From Ruminiclostridium sp. (GTDB lineage Bacteria > Bacillota > Clostridia > Oscillospirales > Ruminococcaceae), in NCBI GenBank assembly GCA_017941355.1, contig JAGAWN010000207.1:1-50472 (forward strand): 50,472 nucleotides of DNA. Reading direction: 5' to 3'. Made by a program: the position numbers and the translations under genes. This document shows, in pieces, positions 17,115 to 23,624 of this stretch (position 1 is the first letter of the stretch; each line of letters starts with the position of its first letter). The notes beneath the pieces are model-generated. The model was not told where the DNA came from. It did no database searches and saw only the letters and a list, made by a program, of their open reading frames with translations.

Positions 17115-18560
17115 TCAGTCTATAAGCGACTGTACCTTTTCCGTAAGTTTTTCCACCGCCGCCTTATCCTTGTCGGAGAGCGGCTTTTTCTTTATTTGTC
17201 CGATCAGTCTCACAAATGCCCACAGTGACGAACTGCGGACAGCTTTTCCGATCTCCGCTTCATCATCGGTTTTAAGATACTGCCTTATGAAGCTGTGATA
17301 AAACGCGGAAGCTGTCTGAACAGAGAATCCCATAAAATCCTCAATGATCTTAGGGTCAAGCTCCGCATACCCGATATAGAAGAGATACATACTGCTGAGG
17401 TCAACTATCGGATCTCCGACAGCCATTCTGTCAACGTCTATGAACAGCGGTTCATTGTTGGAGAGGAACACATTTCCCGTGTGCAGATCGCCGTGAACAA
17501 GACATTCCGACACCGGACGGGAAGCTATGATCTCAGACAGCTTTTTCTCGGTATCTTCGTCAAGTTTTGCTCTTCTGATCCAGCTTTCGATGTATGCGGA
17601 CGCCTGCGGGAAAAGCTTTCCGTTATCCGGGCGGGTGCTGTGTATCTGCAATGCCAGCTCAGCCATTACACCCGCACAGTAGTCGGTATGCTCGGGATTC
17701 TTCGCAATAATCTCCGAAACGGTTTTCGCGTCTATCAGTTCAAACATAGACCCGTAGCCTTTTCCTACAGACACAATGCCGAATGATATCGCAGTCGGCA
17801 GTCCGAGCACAAATACGCTTCTTGCAAGCGCTATCTCGCGCTCAACGTCATTGTAGGTGTTCTTCTCGTTGTACACCTTGACGATAAGCTCCTCGTCGTA
17901 GCGGTAAACCTCAGCCTTAGCGCCTCTGCCGATACGGGTGCAGCCGGAAACATCTATCTCGCGGTACTCCTTGTACTTTGTCTTTGACGTATCAAATGTA
18001 CCCGGCCAGATGTAGTTTATCCTGTCGATGTACTCCTTGTATGCGCCTGTTTTGTTCAGCTCCATTTCGACGTATTCGGCTATCGTCTTGTAGTACCACT
18101 TATGTATCTCCGGATCCTTCTGGTGGAGATGTTCCCATATCTTCTCGCCCATTTCTCCGTATGAGCCCGCGAGCGAGCGCATATTTGAAAGCTTGTCGGC
18201 AAGCCAGAGCATCTTTACGCCGATATCGGTGCCGGTTTTCAGCTTTTCAAGGCTTTCTTCCTTGCGCCTTTTCCATGTCGCGGCTCTGTCCTCCCCTGCG
18301 TACTCTTTTTCCGTCTCGGAATCGACAAGTACGGCTACTCTTTTGCCGAAGCGTTTCTCTATCTCTTTCAGCGTACCGTCGGTATCCTCAACGATATCAT
18401 GCAGCACGCCGGCTGCGATTATCTCCATATCATCGGTCATTCCGGAAAGGATCTGCGCAACTTCAAGAGGGTGAAGTATGTAGGGGGAATTGTTTATCTT
18501 TCTCAGCTTTCCCTGATGCATAATAGTTGAATAGATTATGGCTTCTTCAAGTAAGTTCAT
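17115..18560 (-). CDS. RelA/SpoT-type HD hydrolase fused to an APH-like kinase
   Basis: 481 residues in two domains. Residues 1-190 form an HD domain like the ppGpp hydrolase part of SpoT/MESH1: YILHPLEVAQIL (H30), GVLHDIVEDT (HD 54-55) and ADKLSNMRSL. Residues 205-480 form an aminoglycoside-phosphotransferase-like kinase, with a glycine-rich start (IGRGAKAEVYRY), catalytic HGDLHTGNVF near 355 and metal-binding FIDVDR near 377. This kinase resembles a family of putative sugar phosphotransferases rather than known resistance enzymes. The join of alarmone-type hydrolase and kinase suggests a nucleotide- or sugar-phosphate control role, which is inference. The ATG at 18560 has GAGGTG before it. 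A promoter about 300 bases upstream gives a long leader. Confidence 0.82.
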   Translation of the reverse strand: MNLLEEAIIYSTIMHQGKLRKINNSPYILHPLEVAQILSGMTDDMEIIAAGVLHDIVEDTDGTLKEIEKRFGKRVAVLVDSETEKEYAGEDRAATWKRRKEESLEKLKTGTDIGVKMLWLADKLSNMRSLAGSYGEMGEKIWEHLHQKDPEIHKWYYKTIAEYVEMELNKTGAYKEYIDRINYIWPGTFDTSKTKYKEYREIDVSGCTRIGRGAKAEVYRYDEELIVKVYNEKNTYNDVEREIALARSVFVLGLPTAISFGIVSVGKGYGSMFELIDAKTVSEIIAKNPEHTDYCAGVMAELALQIHSTRPDNGKLFPQASAYIESWIRRAKLDEDTEKKLSEIIASRPVSECLVHGDLHTGNVFLSNNEPLFIDVDRMAVGDPIVDLSSMYLFYIGYAELDPKIIEDFMGFSVQTASAFYHSFIRQYLKTDDEAEIGKAVRSSSLWAFVRLIGQIKKKPLSDKDKAAVEKLTEKVQSLID

Positions 18561-18863
18561 TTTATCACCTCAGATCACAGATCATGCACGGAATGTTCCC
18601 GGAACGCATCAGAGCTGTCAGAATTCATGCCGATATACGCAAAGTCATAAGGAATCCGATCCGCATCGGAAATATCATCATGTAAACCGTCCCCGCTTTT
18701 TAGTTCCTGCATGAGTGATATTATCGCCGCTGCTGCCGGTTTCCCCGCGCTTTGCCGCAAAAGCACGGTGTCTTGGAACTTGACGGTTTCCGCCGCATAT
18801 TATGTGATGACACCGGATAATACGCCTTGTTTGATATCACCGTTTCAGCACAATATGCAGACT
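18561..18863 (-). promoter_or_regulatory. Long 5' leader of the HD-kinase gene
   Basis: About 300 nt lie between the predicted start point and the ATG at 18560. The leader has inverted repeats, including CGGTGTC paired with GACACCG and GCTTT paired with AAAGC. A 63-codon frame (18575-18766) fills part of it, but its GTG start has no ribosome site, so I do not call it a gene. No known riboswitch was recognised. Confidence 0.4.
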
Positions 18864-18869
18864 GTATAA

Positions 18870-18898
18870 ATTATAGCATATTGTTCAATAAATGTCAA
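18870..18898 (-). promoter_or_regulatory. Promoter of the HD-kinase gene
   Basis: On the minus strand TTGACA lies at 18898-18893, then a 17-bp spacer and TATAAT at 18875-18870. The start point is near 18863. It is back to back with the Fur-gene promoter about 105 bp to the right. Confidence 0.8.
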
Positions 18899-19003
18899 GG
18901 CAGCCTCTGAATCGACCTGCCCTGCGATATGTTCAGTTTCGGCGGTATCTCCGCGAAAGACAGGCATTTTTTGCAAAAAATACAGTAAAATATGCAAAAG
19001 CTA

Positions 19004-19032
19004 TTGACAATCCGCATGAAGTCTGCTATAAT
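19004..19032 (+). promoter_or_regulatory. Promoter of the fur-znuA-like operon
   Basis: TTGACA at 19004-19009, a 17-bp spacer and TATAAT at 19027-19032. An AT-rich stretch with GAATTTAAAATCCGATTTTA follows near the start point and could hold an operator, but I see no clear palindrome of the known Zur or PerR kinds. Confidence 0.8.
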
Positions 19033-19079
19033 GTAAAAACGAATTTAAAATCCGATTTTATTTTATCCCGGAGGTCGCT

Positions 19080-19478
19080 ATGGCAACTTACAAAACCGTC
19101 AAGCGCGAGTGCCTGATCGATTTTCTCAAATCTCACAGTAAGTACTCTTTCACAGTAAGAGAGATCGCTGCCGCAATGAGCAGCGATGATACCGTCAGAG
19201 CCGTCCCGTCCGAAAGCACAGTGTATAGGCTTATGCGTGAAATGGAACGCGAGGGGACTGTCCGGAGATATATAGACCCGAAAAACCGCGAGTATGTCTA
19301 TTGTCTTGCCGACAGTGACGAAATACCGGTCAATATGCGGTGCAAGGTCTGCGGGAATGTTTACACCGTTGACGGCGAGACGAGCCGCAGGATAAAGGAA
19401 GAGATAGTGAACTGCGGTGCCTCGATACCTGCCGACAACATAGAGTTTTTGGTAAAATGCAGGAATTGCAGCCAATAA
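19080..19478 (+). CDS. Fur-family regulator lacking the usual His cluster
   Basis: 132 residues. The winged helix (SKYSFTVREIAAAM, then PSESTVYRLMREMEREG) and the dimer domain with two CxxC pairs (CKVC and CRNC) mark the Fur/Zur/PerR family; the CxxC pairs bind structural zinc. The His-rich stretch that normally precedes the first CxxC (HHH or HxH) is replaced by VNMR, so the regulatory metal site looks incomplete. The ATG at 19080 follows GGAGG. The gene leads a likely operon with a small membrane protein and a ZnuA-like protein, so a zinc role is the best guess. Confidence 0.85.
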   Translation: MATYKTVKRECLIDFLKSHSKYSFTVREIAAAMSSDDTVRAVPSESTVYRLMREMEREGTVRRYIDPKNREYVYCLADSDEIPVNMRCKVCGNVYTVDGETSRRIKEEIVNCGASIPADNIEFLVKCRNCSQ

Positions 19479-19507
19479 TAACGAACTGACAAAAGGGGGT
19501 GAACAGA

Positions 19508-19810
19508 ATGTCTGACAGAAGAAATAAAGCAATGCTGATAACGACAGTGCTTGTGATATGTCTGTCTGTGTTCTGCTCGTTCCTTTTTATCGCCGGACTT
19601 GCGGATCACGACTGCACACACGATGATGACTGCGCGGTCTGCCATACTATCGCACTTTGTATAAATACAGTCCGCAGCACCTCTGTAATTGCAGCCGTAC
19701 TGTCAGCTGCAATTGCGGCAATATTTCTGTCTCTTGCCGTTCTGCTTTCTGCGCGAACGGTGAATAACAACGATACTCTCATATCATTAAAAGTAGAGCT
19801 TCGGAATTGA
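19508..19810 (+). CDS. Small membrane protein with a Cys/His loop
   Basis: 100 residues and two membrane helices (about 8-31 and 56-82) joined by a loop DHDCTHDDDCAVCH that could bind zinc or copper. The ATG at 19508 follows AAAGGGGGTG; a GTG nine bases earlier overlaps that site and is less likely. Proteins with a comparable HDCxxxxCxxC loop occur beside zinc-uptake genes in other Firmicutes as far as I recall, but I cannot name a family. Confidence 0.65.
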   Translation: MSDRRNKAMLITTVLVICLSVFCSFLFIAGLADHDCTHDDDCAVCHTIALCINTVRSTSVIAAVLSAAIAAIFLSLAVLLSARTVNNNDTLISLKVELRN

Positions 19811-19826
19811 ATAACGGTTGAACTTA

Positions 19827-19863
19827 AACCGATAAAGGGTTCTTTTTGTGACCCTTTATTCGG
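19827..19863 (+). promoter_or_regulatory. Hairpin in the gap before the znuA-like gene
   Basis: ACCGATAAAGGGT pairs with ACCCTTTATTCGGT around a T-rich loop. There is no T-run after the stem, so it is not a standard terminator. It may be an RNA processing or stability hairpin, or a palindromic operator. Confidence 0.4.
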
Positions 19864-19914
19864 TGTGCAAGAAGATACAACCTGTTAAAATCAATACCGG
19901 AGGTCTATTTATTT

Positions 19915-21051
19915 ATGTACAGCAAAAGAAACACGGGAGCGCTGATAATAAGCTGCATTGCGGCAATGTCGGTATTTGCAGGCTGCGGAAATGCAGCCGC
20001 AGACGGCACGGCTGCCCCTGCATCCGCTCCTGCTCAGACAACGACAACTGCGGCAAACAGTACGGCAGATACGGAAAAGACCGAAACTTCCGCAGCAGAT
20101 AATACCGAAAGCGCAGAGCCTGTAAAGGTAGTGGCAACTATTTTCCCCGAATATGACTGGGTGAAACAGATAATGGGCGACAAGGCAGCGGAAGCCGAGA
20201 TAACATACCTGCTTGAAAGCGGTGTCGATCTGCATAACTATCAGCCTACCGCCGACGACATCATCAAAATATCAGACTGCGACCTGTTCGTTTATGTGGG
20301 CGGCGAGTCCGACGAATGGGTGGAAGATGCCCTCGAGGGCGCAGTCAACAAGGATATGAAAGTCATAAACCTTATGGAGACTATGGGCGACAAGGCGAAG
20401 CTTGAAGAGGTCAAGGAAGGTATGCAGCACGATCACGACCACGACCATGAGGACGGCGAGGAAGACCACGACCACGAGGACGGCGAGGAAGACCACGACC
20501 ATGAGCATGAAGAGGAATACGATGAGCATGTCTGGCTCTCTCTCGTGAACGCGAAGTTCCTCTGCGGCGAGATAACCGATGCTCTCTGCGAGATCGACCC
20601 TGCAAATGCCGACACCTACAAATCAAACTTCACCGCGTACTCCGCGGAACTCGACGCTCTTCACGGCGATTTTCAGAAGCTCACAGAGTCGGCTGCGATC
20701 AAAACAGTCGTATTCGGAGACAGATTCCCGTTCAGATACTTCGTTGACGATTACGGACTTGATTACTTTGCGGCATTCTCCGGCTGCTCCGCCGAAACGG
20801 AAGCAAGCTTCGAGACTGTAATATTCCTCACACAGAAAATGGACGAGCTTGGCTGCAAGACTATCTACACAATAGAAAATTCCGACAAATCCATAGCGCA
20901 GACCATAATAGGCAGCACTCAGGCAAAGGATCAGACTGTCGCGGAACTCAACTCACTCCAGTCCGTAAGCAGAGCCGACATTGATGCCGGTGCGACATAT
21001 CTCTCACTTATGCGCGGGAACTATGATGTTCTCGCAGGGACATTGAAGTGA
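19915..21051 (+). CDS. ZnuA-like zinc-binding lipoprotein
   Basis: 378 residues. The signal peptide ends with the lipobox FAGC, then a low-complexity Ala/Thr linker. The ZinT/ZnuA-type binding domain has VVATIFPEYDWVKQIMGDKA, the H in LHNYQPTADD, and an acidic His-rich loop of three DHDHE-type units (175-201) followed by DEHVWLSL. This is the layout of cluster A-I (ZnuA) binding proteins of zinc ABC importers. No membrane or ATPase subunit gene follows, so it is an orphan here and must work with a transporter encoded elsewhere. The ATG at 19915 follows CGGAGG. Confidence 0.9.
   Translation: MYSKRNTGALIISCIAAMSVFAGCGNAAADGTAAPASAPAQTTTTAANSTADTEKTETSAADNTESAEPVKVVATIFPEYDWVKQIMGDKAAEAEITYLLESGVDLHNYQPTADDIIKISDCDLFVYVGGESDEWVEDALEGAVNKDMKVINLMETMGDKAKLEEVKEGMQHDHDHDHEDGEEDHDHEDGEEDHDHEHEEEYDEHVWLSLVNAKFLCGEITDALCEIDPANADTYKSNFTAYSAELDALHGDFQKLTESAAIKTVVFGDRFPFRYFVDDYGLDYFAAFSGCSAETEASFETVIFLTQKMDELGCKTIYTIENSDKSIAQTIIGSTQAKDQTVAELNSLQSVSRADIDAGATYLSLMRGNYDVLAGTLK
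20437..20517 (+). repeat. 27-bp tandem repeat coding for the His-rich loop
   Basis: Three head-to-tail copies of a 27-bp unit (20437-20463, 20464-20490, 20491-20517); the third has diverged. Each encodes nine residues of the DHDHEDGEE kind, so copy number could change without a frameshift and would alter zinc capacity. Confidence 0.85.
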
Positions 21052-21058
21052 GGTGCGC

Positions 21059-21382
21059 ATGGGCAGAAAGAAAAACACAGGCAGGAAAAAGCCGAAAAAT
21101 AACGCGCACAGAAAAATTTGTAACACTTGCGGCATTATCATTGTTTATTGCAAATGCAGCAGCCCCGTACCGCTTCTGGCAGTACGGGGTATTGCTTATT
21201 CTTCGGGAGCCGCTATTTGTACGAATGTTTCAACGGGTGTCATCTCGTTTTCGCTTTCGGGTATATCCCAGAAGCTTCCCGGCATAAATTCCGCTCTTTT
21301 GATTTTCAGTCCGTTTATGGAAAACTCTTTCATCTCCGTAAGGTCTGTATCTTCATCGGGGACAATAAGCAGGTTCGTATAA
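21059..21382 (+). CDS. Doubtful small zinc-ribbon-like protein
   Basis: The ATG at 21059 lies 7 bases after the znuA-like stop with GAGGTG just before it. The first 35 residues are very basic and contain CNTCG then YCKC, a possible zinc knuckle, which would suit the zinc context. Beyond residue 40 the frame crosses a terminator hairpin and the end of the gene on the other strand, and the translation loses any protein-like character. Either the real product is short and its 3' end has decayed, or the frame is not a gene. Confidence 0.28.
   Translation: MGRKKNTGRKKPKNNAHRKICNTCGIIIVYCKCSSPVPLLAVRGIAYSSGAAICTNVSTGVISFSLSGISQKLPGINSALLIFSPFMENSFISVRSVSSSGTISRFV
21163..21189 (+). terminator. Terminator after the znuA-like operon
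   Basis: CCCCGTAC at 21163-21170 pairs with GTACGGGG at 21182-21189 with an 11-nt loop. The plus-strand tail TATTGCTTATTCTT is T-rich. It lies just beyond the end of the converging gene at 21196. Confidence 0.6.
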
Positions 21383-22869
21383 TATTTTCCTGTGCTTTCG
21401 TCAAAGTTCCCCGTTCCGGAGTGACCTCTGCTTTTACATACCGTACCGTTAAGCGTTGTCCATTCAACGCTGATGTTCGGAGATTTCCAATTGGTATCGC
21501 TCGTGAACGACAATTCAAGCCCGAACGGCGAAAGTGTGAGCCATTCAAGAGTCACGTCCGGCATACCGAACTGCGTCATATCGACACCGACACGCTCCGT
21601 AAGCGGTTCGTAGTCCGTGTTACCGCTGATATTGATGACCTCTATTGCTTTTGGCTTTCCTTCTGTACGTAACGTGCTGAGATCTAACAGCTCAAATGTG
21701 TCTGTCTCGCCGTCGGGAACATCTATCAGCGCACTGAACGTAAATGTTCCGTCGTCGTTCTTACTCCCGCCCTGATTTATGTTGCGGGGATCCTTGACCG
21801 ACCTTATCCCGATATGTGTTTCATCGTCGATATCGCCCGCAAGCCTTAATTTCAGTATGCGTCCGTCATATATCCGCCCCGGCAGTATTTTTACACTCCC
21901 CTCACCGAGCGCAAGCGTAACGTCTGTATGGTCGGGCATTCCGTCTGTCACCTGCACTTCTCCGACAAGGTACGTCGTTTCTTCTGTCCATTCGGCTGTT
22001 GCCGTAGTTGCATATTCCGACGTGACAAGAACATCGGTAGTTACCGTAGTTTCTTCGGTCATAACCGGCGTGTCATTGTTATCCGGCGTGGTCATATAAA
22101 CGGCAGTTGTGGAGATCGGCTCATCTATCTTGTCGGTGCTTTTGAACATCGTTATTCCAAATAAATGACTCTGAGGATCGTTATTGATACCAAATTCCAC
22201 TTCGACAGAATCGGCAGGGGTATCAAGCCGATAATTCGCGGTACAGTAGGCGTAATTTGCATTGATCGCATATTCGAGACTTTCGTTGTGTCCGTTTTCT
22301 GTTTCTTTCGGCGCTATCCGGTATATCTCTCCGCCTATGATCTCTTCTTTGTAGATAATATCATAGTATATCTTTGCCCAGGTGCCGTCAAATTTGTAGC
22401 CTTTCAGATGTACCGTAATATCGTCACCAATACCGTACCTCTGATCTACTTTCACATAACCGCTGTCATCGGTATTACTGTATGCCTGAAAGATAGTTGT
22501 GAACTCCGGCTGCTCCTCATTTGTTGTTGTGGCAGCCGCTGTATTCTGCGAATACCCGGCTTTGAGTTCATCGGAACCGCCCTCTTTCAGCCCGCCGTTC
22601 TCGGCTAAAAAACGCAGTCCGAACACCGCGCCGGCAAGCACTGCCGCCGCGCCTGCAAATCCTGCGGCTGCATGAAATATCTTCGTGCTTTTCTTCGGCT
22701 CAGAGTGTTCAACTGTGATCTCTCTGATATTCTCCTGCCGCATATCAACATCATTTTGCATAATCTTCGCCCTTTCTTTAACATTTTTCAATGCCGTTTC
22801 GTGATCGGAACAGGGATATGTTTCAGTCACTGCCGAAAAGGCTTTTTTACAGAGTTCTTTATGATCCAT
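21196..22869 (-). CDS. Single-span membrane protein, probable anti-sigma partner
   Basis: 557 residues. The ATG at 22869 comes one base after the sigma factor stop and has AAAGGA before it, so the two are translated together. A cytosolic part of about 60 residues is followed by one membrane helix (about 64-84) and some 470 extracytoplasmic residues, with a Thr-rich stretch near 255-290 and sheet-like repeats after it. Position and topology fit the anti-sigma or sensor protein of an ECF pair. I see no zinc-finger (ZAS) signature, so the way it holds the sigma factor is not clear. Confidence 0.7.
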   Translation of the reverse strand: MDHKELCKKAFSAVTETYPCSDHETALKNVKERAKIMQNDVDMRQENIREITVEHSEPKKSTKIFHAAAGFAGAAAVLAGAVFGLRFLAENGGLKEGGSDELKAGYSQNTAAATTTNEEQPEFTTIFQAYSNTDDSGYVKVDQRYGIGDDITVHLKGYKFDGTWAKIYYDIIYKEEIIGGEIYRIAPKETENGHNESLEYAINANYAYCTANYRLDTPADSVEVEFGINNDPQSHLFGITMFKSTDKIDEPISTTAVYMTTPDNNDTPVMTEETTVTTDVLVTSEYATTATAEWTEETTYLVGEVQVTDGMPDHTDVTLALGEGSVKILPGRIYDGRILKLRLAGDIDDETHIGIRSVKDPRNINQGGSKNDDGTFTFSALIDVPDGETDTFELLDLSTLRTEGKPKAIEVINISGNTDYEPLTERVGVDMTQFGMPDVTLEWLTLSPFGLELSFTSDTNWKSPNISVEWTTLNGTVCKSRGHSGTGNFDESTGKYYTNLLIVPDEDTDLTEMKEFSINGLKIKRAEFMPGSFWDIPESENEMTPVETFVQIAAPEE

Positions 22870-22870
22870 A

Positions 22871-23356
22871 TTATCGGTTCCTTTCACTGTCGAGCAATTT
22901 CTTCAATTGCTTTCTTCCACGGGACAGGCGCTGCCGCACCGCAGCTTCGCTGATGCCGAGTATCTCCGCTGTTTCCGGGATCGAATAATCCTCAAAACAG
23001 TGCAGATACAGCACTTCCACGATCTTCCGGTTAAGTTTCATTATGGTTTTCAGAAGCTCGGAGCCGCTGCTCCCGGAATTCTCGCTTTGTACGGAATTAC
23101 CTGCATTTTCAAGCGGCAGCGAGAACTTATACCAGTGAGACCGCGTCAGATCTATACTCTTGTTTACAGCGCACCGAAGCAGCCATGCCTTGATATGTTC
23201 GTCACCTGTAAATGTCCCTCGGTATGTATAAAGATCGAGAAAAACTTCCTGCGCGATATCGTCTGCGTCGGACGGGTTTTTGCAGTGGCACAGCGCCGCG
23301 CTGTAAACGTTCGTGTAGTATTTCCGCATACATCTGTCAAGCTCGTTATCGGTCAT
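22871..23356 (-). CDS. ECF-type RNA polymerase sigma factor
   Basis: 161 residues. Region 2 has NPSDADDIAQEVFLDLYTY and HIKAWLLRCAVNKSIDLTRS, and region 4 has YSIPETAEILGISEAAVRQRLSRGRKQLKKLL. There is no sigma-1.1 or region 3, as expected for extracytoplasmic-function factors. The ATG at 23356 follows a GGGGGATAGG site; a frame begins 33 bases earlier but lacks a ribosome site. It is encoded just ahead of its probable membrane regulator and probably reads its own promoter at 23391-23422. Confidence 0.92.
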   Translation of the reverse strand: MTDNELDRCMRKYYTNVYSAALCHCKNPSDADDIAQEVFLDLYTYRGTFTGDEHIKAWLLRCAVNKSIDLTRSHWYKFSLPLENAGNSVQSENSGSSGSELLKTIMKLNRKIVEVLYLHCFEDYSIPETAEILGISEAAVRQRLSRGRKQLKKLLDSERNR

Positions 23357-23390
23357 TCCTATCCCCCTTTCCGTGTAAGGCACCTTCAAT

Positions 23391-23422
23391 AATAAATCGA
23401 ATGAGACAGCCGATTTGTGACA
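23391..23422 (-). promoter_or_regulatory. Likely autoregulatory ECF promoter
   Basis: On the minus strand TGTCACAAAT at 23422-23413 and CGATTTATT at 23399-23391 resemble the -35 (AAC-type) and -10 (CG-type) elements of ECF-controlled promoters. They sit 35-65 bases before the sigma factor ATG. The match is by eye and there is no sigma-A style promoter close by. Confidence 0.45.
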
Positions 23423-23461
23423 TTTTTTTGAAAATTTTTTATCCTTTTTTTACATATTACA

Positions 23462-23517
23462 AAAAACGGGAACCTTTAAAACCGTTTTCTCTCCAATGGT
23501 TTATAAAGGTTCCCTAT
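23462..23517 (-). terminator. Terminator of the hydrolase-MarR-GH51 operon
   Basis: GGGAACCTTT...AACC pairs with GGTT...AAAGGTTCCC across 23469-23517, and on the minus strand the stem is followed by GTTTTTTG. It lies about 110 bases after the GH51 stop and separates that operon from the sigma factor operon. Confidence 0.8.
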
Positions 23518-23624
23518 TATACATAGTTTATATCAATCGCAGCAAAGCATTACGGATCAAAAATACTCCCATAGGGATATCCCCTGCTTTTCATCGGTAT
23601 TTCCGATCCTCCTCCGTTTTGATC

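Noticed and set aside
18575-18766. 63-codon minus-strand frame in the leader of the HD-kinase gene
   Set aside because: GTG start without a ribosome site and no protein-like motif; more likely chance within the leader.
20411-20626. Minus-strand frames across the His-rich repeat of the zinc-binding protein
   Set aside because: They are produced by the repeat and have low-complexity translations; the plus-strand lipoprotein explains the region.
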